Below the pieces are notes generated by a model, which was not told the origin of the DNA, searched no databases, and saw only the letters and a program-made list of their open reading frames with translations. DNA of 60,914 nt from the IMG/VR virus record IMGVR_UViG_3300006339_000003, positions 1 through 60,914 of that record; one strand, 5' to 3'. The position numbers and the translations under genes were made by a program. Shown one piece after another: positions 30,957 to 40,149 of this stretch. The DNA comes from a virus. Position 1 is the stretch's first letter, and each line of letters opens with the position of its first letter.

Positions 30957-32012
30957 TTATTTTTGTAATAACTCCTTTATATAAGGTATAATCAAGTGTG
31001 AATTAAATTCTGACCAATCAAATTCTGTATGAGATACCATTTTATACCAATTTAAAACTTCTAGTGGAGTAGCATAATATATCTTCTCTATCCTATCAAT
31101 ACTAGTATTGTTTAATTTAATTCCAAAATTCCATTTTGAAGTAATACAAGGTATTCCTAAATTAATAAGTTCAAAAATACTTGTACTTTCTCCTAACACA
31201 CCACAATAAACTCTATCTACAATAGTTCGTAATTTGGTCTCTCTTGGTAAAACTTCAACATCTTTCACCAAATCTTTAACTACAATTTTACTTAATGGGT
31301 GTGGTTTAACTATAATTTTTCTATTTGTTGCTAGTCTAACTCTTTCAACACTAGTTTTAATAAATTCTGGTACAGAAACAGAAGATGTAGGGTCATATTC
31401 TAAACCAGGCATAATTAAAACTGCACCATCTTTATTATTTTTCCATTGATGTGGTTCTATATTCTGCAACTTTATTTTATTTTTCTTTTCAGTTTTTTCA
31501 ATCATAGTATGTAATCTTGATGGTTTTGAATTATCAACTTTACACCATTTAGTTCTTCCATATGTCCAATGACCTAACCCCATACGATAATATCTTGGAC
31601 CTGTATTTTTATACCAAGAATCTATGTAATTACATTTTATTCTTGATAATGTAGCACTTTCAGTTACAATAACTTTTTTATTATACATCTTTGCTAGTTC
31701 TTGAACAAAGACATTTATAAATTCCATTCTTGCACTTCTAACTCCTGTGCTTGGTCTTCCGTGAGCTAGTTTACTATCTTCAGCATAAATTTTATCTGGT
31801 TTCCATTGTCTTGCTGGATTTGTACTACCCCAAGTACCATCAACTAGATAAGCGTCAGCATTTTTTATCCAATATAAATCTTCTAAAGATATTGGTTTAT
31901 CTTTTACTTCAGCAACTCTATGTACTGACATATCAGATTGTGAATTAGAATTAATAACTCCACATATTGCTGCCAATGCATTACCCGATCCAAAAGCTAC
32001 TATCTTTTTCAT
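30957..32012 (-). CDS. GT-B/capsule-type transferase-like protein (351 aa)
   Basis: The C-terminal half (KIIVKPHPLSK, then YCGVLGESTSIFELINLGIPC) matches the sugar-nucleotide region of capsule polysaccharide (KpsS-like) and related GT-B enzymes. The N-terminus starts KKIVAFGSGNALAAICG. It may be the largest transferase of this island and the start of the unit. The exact family is unsure. Confidence 0.6.
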   Translation of the reverse strand: MKKIVAFGSGNALAAICGVINSNSQSDMSVHRVAEVKDKPISLEDLYWIKNADAYLVDGTWGSTNPARQWKPDKIYAEDSKLAHGRPSTGVRSARMEFINVFVQELAKMYNKKVIVTESATLSRIKCNYIDSWYKNTGPRYYRMGLGHWTYGRTKWCKVDNSKPSRLHTMIEKTEKKNKIKLQNIEPHQWKNNKDGAVLIMPGLEYDPTSSVSVPEFIKTSVERVRLATNRKIIVKPHPLSKIVVKDLVKDVEVLPRETKLRTIVDRVYCGVLGESTSIFELINLGIPCITSKWNFGIKLNNTSIDRIEKIYYATPLEVLNWYKMVSHTEFDWSEFNSHLIIPYIKELLQK

Positions 32013-32018
32013 TAATCT

Positions 32019-32336
32019 TTATTCATTTTTCACATTATAAAAAGTATATTTAACTGTTAATTCTTCCCACGCTTTTATAGGTCGTTCAGTATATAAAAAA
32101 TACTTATTATAGTCTTCAACATCTTCACGCCCTAATACACCTCTAACCTTTATACAGTTTGGTTTATCACTATGATTAATATGTCCACCTAAAGGTGTTC
32201 TTATAAGTTCATCTTTAACAACAATATGACATAAACCTAACTTTATATCTTTCTCAATAAACTTTGTTGTAAATAATCCTTGACCTTCTATAGAAGATTT
32301 TTTAATTATTAATCCGTCTGGTAATGGTTTATACAT
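32019..32336 (-). CDS. SET-domain protein, putative lysine methyltransferase (105 aa)
   Basis: A minimal SET domain: GQGLFTT (18-24) matches the N-terminal GxG turn, GHINHSDKPNC (51-61) the NHS-x-x-PN pseudoknot that binds S-adenosylmethionine, and EELTVKYTFY (91-100) the catalytic tyrosine end. Its size is close to the smallest viral SET enzymes. It would methylate a protein lysine, in the phage particle or the host. The adjacent gene encodes a prolyl-hydroxylase-like oxygenase that overlaps it by 8 bp, which suggests a protein-modification pair. Confidence 0.8.
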   Translation of the reverse strand: MYKPLPDGLIIKKSSIEGQGLFTTKFIEKDIKLGLCHIVVKDELIRTPLGGHINHSDKPNCIKVRGVLGREDVEDYNKYFLYTERPIKAWEELTVKYTFYNVKNE

Positions 32337-32985
32337 TTGTATCTCCTAGATGTAAATAAGACATCATAACATATTTTGGTCCACTAATTGGTTTTAATCC
32401 AGCGTGTGGATGAGTCCAAAAAGGTGGAAACATTAACAATCTTCCTGCTCTTGGTGCAATCTTTATTTCTTGTTTTATTAAATGTGTTTCACCGCCTTCT
32501 TCAACATCATTAAGATATAAAATAAAAACTAAAAATCTTTTTGATGAAGGACCTTTAGAACGGAGTACATCAACGTGGATTTTAAATTCATCTTTATCAT
32601 TAGGTAAATACTTTTTTATTCTTATGTTTTCTCTATCAATTACTGGTGGAAAATCTCCTTTATCACGTATATTCAAATTTTTCTTAAATCTATCTGTATA
32701 TATTTCCATCATTTCCATAAATTTGGTTTTAGTTTCTATCCAAAAATTTGGATTAGAAGATGTATCTAAATCAATTTCAGTAAATTCTTTATTACCAGTT
32801 TTAAATGCTTCTACTTGGGATTTATCCTTATGAGATATCTGTTCAAACTGTTTAATAAACAAGTTACACTCTTCAACTGGCATTGCCCAATTATACACCA
32901 TCATATTATTCCTAGCAAATTCATCCATTGTTTCCTTTGGTAAATCTTTTAATCTAGTTTTTATTCCTAATGCTTTATTGTCCAT
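32329..32985 (-). CDS. Prolyl 4-hydroxylase-like 2OG/Fe(II) oxygenase (218 aa)
   Basis: The second half holds H137-V-D139, LYLNDVEEGGETHL, PRAGRLLMFP, a distal His in THPHAG (192/194) and Lys204 in GPKYVMMSYLH. This is the P4H pattern, in which Lys rather than Arg anchors 2-oxoglutarate. It is a fifth oxygenase in the window and unlike the other four. It may hydroxylate a proline in a phage structural or host protein. Confidence 0.82.
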   Translation of the reverse strand: MDNKALGIKTRLKDLPKETMDEFARNNMMVYNWAMPVEECNLFIKQFEQISHKDKSQVEAFKTGNKEFTEIDLDTSSNPNFWIETKTKFMEMMEIYTDRFKKNLNIRDKGDFPPVIDRENIRIKKYLPNDKDEFKIHVDVLRSKGPSSKRFLVFILYLNDVEEGGETHLIKQEIKIAPRAGRLLMFPPFWTHPHAGLKPISGPKYVMMSYLHLGDTNV

Positions 32986-33385
32986 AACTACTCGGTGCCA
33001 TAAATGTTCGTCTAACTATTGCTGCTTGTTCATCTTTAGTTTTAACATAATATCCTTCAATATGTGTGTATCCATTTTCTTTTGCCCAATACACTCTCTT
33101 GTTGCCTGTATGTACTGCAATACCAGGTATAGGAATTCCTGAATATGCGTCCTTCGGCCATCTTTTTTCTACTAACCAATAATACTTCATATTAGTATAT
33201 ATGATTGGATACATCATACCTAACCTATCTATACTTTTCTTAAATTTAGGATATCTTTTCATCATCCAATCATTATCAGCAGTTAACATTAAATTTTCTA
33301 ATGGTACTTCTACTACTCTTGGAGTTACACCTACTAAAGGTTCATCTTTACAAGTAACTCTTTTTTTTGCTTTTAATAATTTCAT
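32975..33385 (-). CDS. ParB/Srx-like fold protein (136 aa)
   Basis: The order VPLENLML..., a helix, LGMMYPIIYTN, then VHTGNKRVYWAKENGYTHIEG resembles the ParB/sulfiredoxin-like N-terminal domain (P-I...GN-R--A---G), often a DNA-binding or nucleotide-using module in phages. It lacks a helix-turn-helix domain. The function is uncertain. It overlaps the oxygenase gene by 11 bp. Confidence 0.55.
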   Translation of the reverse strand: MKLLKAKKRVTCKDEPLVGVTPRVVEVPLENLMLTADNDWMMKRYPKFKKSIDRLGMMYPIIYTNMKYYWLVEKRWPKDAYSGIPIPGIAVHTGNKRVYWAKENGYTHIEGYYVKTKDEQAAIVRRTFMAPSSYGQ

Positions 33386-33699
33386 ACTTGTAATTCAAAA
33401 ACATCAAATTCAATGCCTTCTAACTCTTTTGGTTTGCCTTTAGGATAAGTCGGCCAAAGTTGGAATTCTTCTCCAGTTGTATCACTTTTACAACCTGCAA
33501 CTAACCAATCCCATTTAAATTCTCCATCTATAACAAACTCGTTCATCACTTCATATCTTCCATCTGGTTTTTGTAAAAGTAATTCTTTTTTACATTCTTC
33601 CATATTTTTATACCAACCTTCCATTTGAAAAGTTTGTTGTGTTTCTATTGGACTATGACCAATTAGATATGCTAATATTAATATTTTAAAGTCGCCCAT
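33382..33699 (-). CDS. Unknown protein (105 aa)
   Basis: A short hydrophobic start (FKILILAYLIGHS) could be a weak signal or anchor; the rest is acidic and Trp-rich with two Cys. No known family. It overlaps both neighbours by a few bases. Confidence 0.55.
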   Translation of the reverse strand: MGDFKILILAYLIGHSPIETQQTFQMEGWYKNMEECKKELLLQKPDGRYEVMNEFVIDGEFKWDWLVAGCKSDTTGEEFQLWPTYPKGKPKELEGIEFDVFELQV

Positions 33700-34228
33700 A
33701 ATTTGCCTTTGCTATATACCAACTATCAACTATATCTGATACTGGATTGCCTGCCTTTGCTGTGTCTAATAACTTCTTTAAATCTGTTTTTGTATCTTTA
33801 CAAAATTGTTCGTACATCATTTCTTTATCTGCATTACCTTTACCTGTAGCAAATTTCTTAACAACACTTGGTACAATAACACTATATTTCCATTTTTGTT
33901 CTAATAATCTATATTTAAGTATACCACAATTTTCTGCTATTTGAAATAATGCTTGACCTTTAGAACCATAAGAATAGTTTTCTATTGCTATTGTAATCCC
34001 ACCAGGTTGATATAAACGTAAAACTTTTAAAACCCAATCAGAAATTTGAGTAAATCTTTGTATAGGGTCTGTCCACGGTTGATGTTCAGAACCATTTATA
34101 TTGCCAAATATGCCCATATGTTTTTTCTTATTAGTAAGAAAATAGAAACGGCTATGTTCAAACGTAAAGTCTTCTGTTACACATATTGCAGGACTTGTTA
34201 AACTATAATCAATCCCAACTTGTTTCAT
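33686..34228 (-). CDS. RuvC-like RNase H-fold nuclease (Holliday junction resolvase-like)
   Basis: The ATG at 34228 has AAGGAG at good spacing. The protein starts MKQVGIDYSLTSPAICV, with an Asp in the first strand, then IAIENYSYGSKGQALFQIAE with a Glu, and near the end DIVDSWYIAKAN with Asp, the acid set of RuvC-type nucleases. A basic segment with SVVKKFATGKGNADK fits the RuvC fold. It may resolve replication junctions before packaging, in place of T4 endonuclease VII. Confidence 0.75.
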   Translation of the reverse strand: MKQVGIDYSLTSPAICVTEDFTFEHSRFYFLTNKKKHMGIFGNINGSEHQPWTDPIQRFTQISDWVLKVLRLYQPGGITIAIENYSYGSKGQALFQIAENCGILKYRLLEQKWKYSVIVPSVVKKFATGKGNADKEMMYEQFCKDTKTDLKKLLDTAKAGNPVSDIVDSWYIAKANYGRL

Positions 34229-34400
34229 CTTCATCTCCTTCAATAATTCCATCTTCTTCTTCATCATCAAATTCATAACTACAAAATGGACACGACATAG
34301 GTTTCATATCTGTTTCTTCTTCATCATACTTAATTGTAAATTTAGTCTTACAATTTCCACAGGTGGTCTTAAATTTCTTTGTTACTTCATTTAGATCCAT
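34209..34400 (-). CDS. Small zinc-ribbon protein (63 aa)
   Basis: Two CxxC knuckles (TCGNCKTKF and SCPFCSYEF) form a clear zinc ribbon, followed by a strongly acidic tail. Such proteins often contact RNA polymerase or other proteins. It overlaps the RuvC-like gene by 20 bp. Confidence 0.75.
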   Translation of the reverse strand: MDLNEVTKKFKTTCGNCKTKFTIKYDEEETDMKPMSCPFCSYEFDDEEEDGIIEGDEDETSWD

Positions 34401-34409
34401 TATATACTT

Positions 34410-35513
34410 TTACAATTTAAATTTCTTGAATTGATCCTTCTGTACGTCTTGTTTAATTCCACCTATAACATAACTTTCAATTTCGGTCTCCTGTGGTGCA
34501 TTTTGTAATGACCTACTATTTAACCAATGGTCAACCCAAGGTAATGGATTTGTTTTCTGGTCGTATCTTGGTTCTAATCCTATTGCTCTCATACGTCTAT
34601 TTGCCATATACTCTACAAATTGATGTAATAGTTTTTCTGATAATCCTATCATAGAACCTTTTGAAAACAAATAAGTTGCCCAACGCTTCTCTTGTCCAAC
34701 TGCATTTTCATACATTGTATAAACTTCTTTTTCTGAATCTTTCATAACTTTATTCATAATTTTATCATTTTCATTATCACGATAGTTATTAAGTATTCTT
34801 TGTGTGATTGATAAATGCAAAGTTTCATCCCTTGCAATTAAAGAAAGTATTTTAGCAGAACCTTCTAACAACTTTAATTCTCCAAATGCAAACGAACAAG
34901 CAAAAGAAACATAAAATCTTAATCCTTCTAATATATTAACAGTCATCAATGTTAAATATAATTTCTTTTTCAACTCATACATATCAACACTATCTGGTTG
35001 TAATTGCCATTTATAACCTAAATTAATCATATCATCATATCTACTTGTTATACTCATTGCCCTTTTCTCAATTTTCTCATCTGTAATTATAGTATCAAAA
35101 ACTTCACTAGGATTTGAATATAAGTTCTTTATAATGTATGTATATGAGTGTGAGTGTATGTTTTCAAAGAAGTCCCAAGCTATAATACAACTTTCTAATT
35201 CAGGTATAGATACAAATGGTAAAAATGCCAAACAAGGTCCACGTCCTTGCACACTATCCATCATTGTTTGATATTTTAAATTAGATGTAAATATAAATTT
35301 ACTTGGTTCATTTAATTCTTTAAAATCTGATATATCTTTTTGTAAAGATACTTCTTCTGGTCTCCAAAAATAACCTAACTGTTGTTGAAACAGTTTATTA
35401 AAGATAGGATATTTCATTTCATCATATCTTTGCACTTGTAAATCTTTACCAAAAAACATAGGTTGTTTGGTATAATCTAATTTCTTATCTATATTAAATA
35501 CACTTTTAGTCAT
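34410..35513 (-). CDS. nrdB: Ribonucleotide reductase class I, beta subunit
   Basis: The 367-aa protein has the di-iron ligand set of NrdB: FFENIHSHSYTYI (Glu, His and the radical Tyr), EGLRFYVSFACSFAF, and IARDETLHLSITQ. The C-terminal tail that docks on the alpha subunit is present. It generates the tyrosyl radical that starts nucleotide reduction. A conserved 223-aa protein gene lies between it and nrdA. Confidence 0.95.
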   Translation of the reverse strand: MTKSVFNIDKKLDYTKQPMFFGKDLQVQRYDEMKYPIFNKLFQQQLGYFWRPEEVSLQKDISDFKELNEPSKFIFTSNLKYQTMMDSVQGRGPCLAFLPFVSIPELESCIIAWDFFENIHSHSYTYIIKNLYSNPSEVFDTIITDEKIEKRAMSITSRYDDMINLGYKWQLQPDSVDMYELKKKLYLTLMTVNILEGLRFYVSFACSFAFGELKLLEGSAKILSLIARDETLHLSITQRILNNYRDNENDKIMNKVMKDSEKEVYTMYENAVGQEKRWATYLFSKGSMIGLSEKLLHQFVEYMANRRMRAIGLEPRYDQKTNPLPWVDHWLNSRSLQNAPQETEIESYVIGGIKQDVQKDQFKKFKL

Positions 35514-36177
35514 TTATCGGTTCTAATTGGTCTTGCATTCTTTCTGATTCTGTTAATTCATAATGGTGGTCATCACTATCACCTGCTGTCCATTTATTCA
35601 TATTATCTACACTATACTCTCTAGTAGATACTTTATAATCTGGTCTTTTTGGTTTACTAGGTGTTAATGATTTATCATAAAACAAAACTCTATTATTAGG
35701 TTGAGCAGCAAAATGCCCATTATCTAACTTTAGTATGTTAAATGATTTATGTTGAGAAGGAGTTTCACTATACCCTACATTATTTTCTTTATTCGTTGCA
35801 CAACAACTATCTATACTAAACATATAGTTTCCTTCATATAATTTCTTACTTGGTGATAAAAACGTACATCTATTACCACTTACCAATTGTTTCTGTATAA
35901 TAGTAATATCATAATCAAAACAATCCCATAACTGTAATTCTGGTAGTGCTATATCTTCTTTTGTTTTTTTCCATACAAAAGCATTTATAGGCAACTTATC
36001 ATATAGTGCTCCTGTTTCATACAAATAAGTTTCAAAGTATAATGCTCTGCCTTGAATACTTTTAACAGTACACCAAATACCTGGTTCAAACTCTCCAAAA
36101 CCTTTTTCTAAATCATAAAGGTATTGTTTTTTAACTAGTACTTCCGTATGTGGTACATTTGCACATAAAAATGCCAT
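35506..36177 (-). CDS. Conserved phage protein between nrdA and nrdB, unknown (223 aa)
   Basis: The protein (MAFLCANVPHTEVLVKKQYL, FEPGIWCTVKSIQGRALYFE, LPINAFVWKK, PELQLWDCFDYDITII) resembles a family I recall as conserved beside the reductase genes of T4-like marine phages. No catalytic motif is clear. Its place and 8-bp overlap with nrdB suggest a link to nucleotide metabolism, but this is inference. Confidence 0.65.
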   Translation of the reverse strand: MAFLCANVPHTEVLVKKQYLYDLEKGFGEFEPGIWCTVKSIQGRALYFETYLYETGALYDKLPINAFVWKKTKEDIALPELQLWDCFDYDITIIQKQLVSGNRCTFLSPSKKLYEGNYMFSIDSCCATNKENNVGYSETPSQHKSFNILKLDNGHFAAQPNNRVLFYDKSLTPSKPKRPDYKVSTREYSVDNMNKWTAGDSDDHHYELTESERMQDQLEPIND

Positions 36178-36186
36178 AAAGTTCCT

Positions 36187-38502
36187 TTAAATTACGCAGG
36201 TTTCACATTCTTCTTCGTCTTTTTTCTCCATTATAGTTTTTGTTTCTGGCACATCATCTTTCCAACCAATAGGGTGTACAGGTTCCTCTATATCTCTTTT
36301 ACTATCATATGTATTCTGATAATAGGAAGTCTTCCATCCTAATTTATAAGTTGTTAATAAATCTTCCGCCATTATTGATAAAGGTATTTCTCCTTCATCA
36401 TAATTTTCAGGATTATACGACCAGTTTCCACTAATTGATTGGTCAAAATATTTCTGCATTACTGCTACTATGTTTATATATCCTTCGTTAGATTTCATAT
36501 CCCATAACAATGTATAATTATTTTTCAATTTTTTATAATCAGGTACAACTTGTTTTAGAGTACCTTTCTTACTTTTCTTAACTGAAATATAGTCCCTAGG
36601 TGGTTCAATGCCGTTTGTGGCATTACAAACCACACTAGAGCTTTCAGAAGGCATTTGAGCTGTGAGTGTGCTATGTCTTAACCCAAATTCCTTAATATCT
36701 TTCCTCAAGTCTTCCCATTTATAAGATAGTTTCCTAGATACAATCTCATCAACTTCTTTTTTATAGGTGTCTATTGGTAAGATACCGTCTGAATACTTTG
36801 TTTTAGAAAAGGATTCACATTTGCCCTTTTCTTTTGCTAATTCATTACTTGCTCTTAATAGATAATATTGGAACGCTTCTGATAGTTTATCAACTTCTTT
36901 CCAAGCAGATTTACTTTCATAACCAAGTCCTAATGTTGCTAAGTAATGAGCAAGACCAATATATCCAATTCCTAAACTTCTTCTATTTCTTGTAGAAATT
37001 TCTGCCGCTCTAACTGGATATCCTTGATGGTCTATAACTTCATCTAATGACCTTACTGCTAAATCGCATAAGGATTCTAATTCATCTAAATCTTTTAAAA
37101 GTCCTACATTAATTGCTGATAAAATACATAATGCAATTTCTCCTTTACCATCTATATGACTTATTGGGTCTGTAGGTAAAGTAATCTCTTGACATAAGTT
37201 AGACATATAAATTTTATCTTTAAAAGAGGAGTGAGTATTACAATGGTCTATATTCATAATGTAAATACGACCTGTTTCTGCTCTTTCTTTTAAAATTGAC
37301 ATAAACAAGTCCTGTGCTTTTACTTTATGTTTCCATACACTTGTTTTTCTTTCTGCCGTTTTATATATTTCATCAAATTCTTTTGTTCCCCACGCTTCAT
37401 AAAGTTCTGGTACTTCGTGTGGTGAAAATAATGTTATCTCTTCATCATTAATAAATCTTTCATAAAATAATTTAGATAACTGTATAGAATAGTCTAATTT
37501 TCTTACTCTATTATCTTCGCTACCTTTATTATTTTTTAATACAATAATATCTTCTATTTCTTTGTGCCAAATAGGAAAGTGAACGGTTGCCGAACCTCCT
37601 CGTACCCCATTTTGAGTACAACACTTAACAGTTGCTTCAAATTTTTTAAGAAAAGGAATGACGCCAGTATGTTGTACTTCGCCACCTCTAATACGTGAGT
37701 TGATTCCTCTAATTCTTCCTGCATTGATACCAATACCTGCTCTTTGGGCAACATACTTGCCAATAGCCATATCACTGGAAAAAATACTAGGCAAAGTATC
37801 ATCAACATCCACCAAGACACAACTCGCATACTGCCTAATAGGAGTTCGTACACCAGCCATAACAGGTGTTGGAATATTGATTTTAAAACGTGAAATAGCG
37901 TCATAATATTTTTTAACATAACTCATCCTTTTGTTCTTTGGGTATTGTGAAAATAATGTAGCAGATATCATCATATACATAAATTGTGGCGTTTCATAAA
38001 TTTGTCCTGTACTTCTATCTTGCACTAGATACTTGTCGATGACTTGTCTTAACCCAGCATATGTAAAAGTATAATCTCTTTCGTGATTTAACCAATTTTC
38101 CATTCTATCAAAATCTTTTTTGTCATACCAATTTAAAATTTCTTTATCATAGACGCCTTTGTCTATACCATTTTGTACGTGTTGAAAAATATGTGGATGA
38201 TCCCACATTTTATGAAATAATTGTTTTCTTAAACTATAGAGTAATAGTCTAGCGGCAACATATTGATAATTTGGATTTTCTAAAGTGATTAAATCGTTTG
38301 CTGATTTAATTAAGATTTGTTGAATTTCGTTTGTTGATATGCCATCATAAAATTGTAGACCACTATTCATTTCTACAGAAGAAGCAGAAACTTGCGTTAT
38401 ATCTTCACACGCATATTCTACCATTTGATGTATCTTCTCAATGTTTAGAGATTCCTTACCTCTACCATTTCGTTTCACCACACTAATATTTTCATTCACC
38501 AT
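36187..38502 (-). CDS. nrdA: Ribonucleotide reductase class I, alpha subunit
   Basis: The 771-aa protein has the NrdA layout: an N-terminal ATP-cone-like region (about 5-95), the active-site Cys segments (YASCVLVDVDD and EIALCILSAINVG), HSTLTAQMPSESSSVVCNATNGIEPP and a C-terminal redox pair (EECETCVI). It reduces ribonucleoside diphosphates to deoxy forms, with NrdB, for phage DNA synthesis. The ATP cone suggests normal dATP feedback control. Confidence 0.96.
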   Translation of the reverse strand: MVNENISVVKRNGRGKESLNIEKIHQMVEYACEDITQVSASSVEMNSGLQFYDGISTNEIQQILIKSANDLITLENPNYQYVAARLLLYSLRKQLFHKMWDHPHIFQHVQNGIDKGVYDKEILNWYDKKDFDRMENWLNHERDYTFTYAGLRQVIDKYLVQDRSTGQIYETPQFMYMMISATLFSQYPKNKRMSYVKKYYDAISRFKINIPTPVMAGVRTPIRQYASCVLVDVDDTLPSIFSSDMAIGKYVAQRAGIGINAGRIRGINSRIRGGEVQHTGVIPFLKKFEATVKCCTQNGVRGGSATVHFPIWHKEIEDIIVLKNNKGSEDNRVRKLDYSIQLSKLFYERFINDEEITLFSPHEVPELYEAWGTKEFDEIYKTAERKTSVWKHKVKAQDLFMSILKERAETGRIYIMNIDHCNTHSSFKDKIYMSNLCQEITLPTDPISHIDGKGEIALCILSAINVGLLKDLDELESLCDLAVRSLDEVIDHQGYPVRAAEISTRNRRSLGIGYIGLAHYLATLGLGYESKSAWKEVDKLSEAFQYYLLRASNELAKEKGKCESFSKTKYSDGILPIDTYKKEVDEIVSRKLSYKWEDLRKDIKEFGLRHSTLTAQMPSESSSVVCNATNGIEPPRDYISVKKSKKGTLKQVVPDYKKLKNNYTLLWDMKSNEGYINIVAVMQKYFDQSISGNWSYNPENYDEGEIPLSIMAEDLLTTYKLGWKTSYYQNTYDSKRDIEEPVHPIGWKDDVPETKTIMEKKDEEECETCVI

Positions 38503-38518
38503 TTTTATTTACACACTC

Positions 38519-39514
38519 CTAACATTTCTTATAATAGTTTAATTTCGTTAACGCTTCTAATTTACTAAAGGTATTATTACTTATGATATCTCTTAACTCG
38601 CTTATTTTCATTCCATTCATTATCATTTCATTTACATCTTTAAGTTGTACGTCATTTGGCCACACTACTACGTTATAATTTTTTTCAATTACAGCGTACA
38701 TCCTTTTTATGATTTCTTTATTACGAGGTTCGTTGTCAAATATATATGTAACTTGGTCACTTGACACTCTCAATGTTAAGTCAGCACCACCTGCTGCTAA
38801 ACAATTATCTAAAAACAAACTATCAAGTGGACCTTCAACTATGTAAATATGTTTTTGATAATTTACACGTTCAAGTCCATATACTTTCTGTTTTGTTTCA
38901 TCAAGTTTAATAGTAATATATTTTGGTTGTTCTTTTCCAAATGCTCTGCCTTGGAATGCAAACAACTGACCAGTTACGTCAAAGAAAGGAATAATTAATC
39001 TAGGGTGTTCATAACTTTCTTTAAAAGTCCCTGGTTTCACTTTATTGGCAAAATTGTGAAATTTGTCAACAAAATAAATTATTTCATAATATTGTGGAGG
39101 AATCAATCTCTTCTTTACGTACTCCTTTACAGGATGTCCGTCTTTTAACGTACTTACTTTAATACAAGAATCTAATAAATTTGTTTCTTTAAATTTTGTT
39201 GGTTTAAAGTCAAATTTCGGCTGGGGCGTGGATGGTGCCGATCCCTTGTATCTCTCTAATAAGTATTCTCCGTATTTTTTGGGATCCAAGAATTTAATGA
39301 AATTTGCTAAATTCTGACCCATACCACAATTGTGGCATTTGAAGAACATATCATTTTTTACTCTATAAAGATATGCCCTTGCTTTTGTTTTACTCTTCTG
39401 TGAGTCTCCACAATGTGGACACCTAAAATTGAAAAGATAATCTGTCTTCTTTTTAAACTGGCTTAATGCTGAAGAAATAGCATTAATATACTTTAAATCT
39501 ATATAACTTGACAT
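38519..39514 (-). CDS. 61: DNA primase, T4 gp61-like
   Basis: The N-terminal zinc ribbon (C32-P-H-C35 and C60-H-N-C63) is followed by a TOPRIM-type catalytic region with IYIVEGPLDSLFL (Glu) and TYIFDNEPRNKE (Asp-x-Glu). Length and layout fit T4 gp61, which makes the RNA primers for lagging-strand DNA synthesis together with helicase gp41. A strong sigma70-type promoter lies upstream. Confidence 0.9.
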   Translation of the reverse strand: MSSYIDLKYINAISSALSQFKKKTDYLFNFRCPHCGDSQKSKTKARAYLYRVKNDMFFKCHNCGMGQNLANFIKFLDPKKYGEYLLERYKGSAPSTPQPKFDFKPTKFKETNLLDSCIKVSTLKDGHPVKEYVKKRLIPPQYYEIIYFVDKFHNFANKVKPGTFKESYEHPRLIIPFFDVTGQLFAFQGRAFGKEQPKYITIKLDETKQKVYGLERVNYQKHIYIVEGPLDSLFLDNCLAAGGADLTLRVSSDQVTYIFDNEPRNKEIIKRMYAVIEKNYNVVVWPNDVQLKDVNEMIMNGMKISELRDIISNNTFSKLEALTKLNYYKKC

Positions 39515-39527
39515 AACACTATCTCAT

Positions 39528-39556
39528 AATATACACCATAACGCAAAAAAAGTCAA
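39528..39556 (-). promoter_or_regulatory. Sigma70-type promoter before the primase gene
   Basis: TTGACT (39551-39556), 17 bases, TATATT (39528-39533) on the minus strand, about 14 bases before the primase ATG and downstream of a terminator. It probably also drives nrdA and nrdB. Confidence 0.78.
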
Positions 39557-39578
39557 GTCTGCACGGCAAACCTGGTGA

Positions 39579-39610
39579 AGAAAAAATACCCAGGCTATTT
39601 TCCTCGGGTA
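39579..39610 (-). terminator. Rho-independent terminator after the 39629 gene
   Basis: An imperfect 8-bp stem (TACCCGAGG / CCTGGGTA, one bulged G) followed by ATTTTTT on the minus strand. It ends the curli/FecR unit before the primase promoter. Confidence 0.8.
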
Positions 39611-39628
39611 AAAGGTACGAGTATTCTA

Positions 39629-40057
39629 TTAGCTCATCAACCTAACAATTTCGGAGAAATTGCCAGATACTATCCATCCTATTACTATAGCAGCACCTAA
39701 TATAATCCATCTATATTTTTCTAACATACCAACTCTAGCACCAATATCGTTTCTTATTGCTTTAATTTCTAATAATAAACGTTTTTCACTTTGTTCTATT
39801 TCTCTAGTTAATTCTCTACGTACATTGTCAATTTCACCTGCTCTTTCTTTCAATTTTTCAAATATGACTTCATCAATTTGTTCTTGTCTGCTGATTTTTT
39901 CGGAGTGTACTGCGAGCATAGACTTAATAGATGATGATACATCTGTTAATTTATCTATTGCTATATCTAAACGGTTGTGAATTCTATCAAATTCTTCAAC
40001 GTCTTTTTTGAGTTTAGCAATATCTACTTTTGTTTTTATTCCGTTATTTTCGTCCAT
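39629..40057 (-). CDS. Coiled-coil protein with C-terminal membrane anchor (142 aa)
   Basis: A long charged coiled coil (about 10-110) ends in a hydrophobic span (WIILGAAIVIGWIVSG, about 116-131). The topology is a cytoplasmic coil with a tail anchor. I recall similar proteins from T4-like marine phages, without function. Confidence 0.65.
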   Translation of the reverse strand: MDENNGIKTKVDIAKLKKDVEEFDRIHNRLDIAIDKLTDVSSSIKSMLAVHSEKISRQEQIDEVIFEKLKERAGEIDNVRRELTREIEQSEKRLLLEIKAIRNDIGARVGMLEKYRWIILGAAIVIGWIVSGNFSEIVRLMS

Positions 40058-40149
40058 TAGAAATCTCTATCTATCCACTTGTAAATACTCCAATTCATAT
40101 AGAGTAATAGACCCATTATTAACCAAAAATTAATTGTTCCCCAATCCAT
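40057..40149 (-). CDS. Membrane microprotein (30 aa)
   Basis: ATG at 40149 overlaps the upstream stop; its own stop overlaps the next start. The sequence is almost a single membrane helix (WGTINFWLIMGLLLYMNWSI) with a short charged end. Existence is supported mainly by the perfect one-base couplings on both sides. Confidence 0.45.
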   Translation of the reverse strand: MDWGTINFWLIMGLLLYMNWSIYKWIDRDF

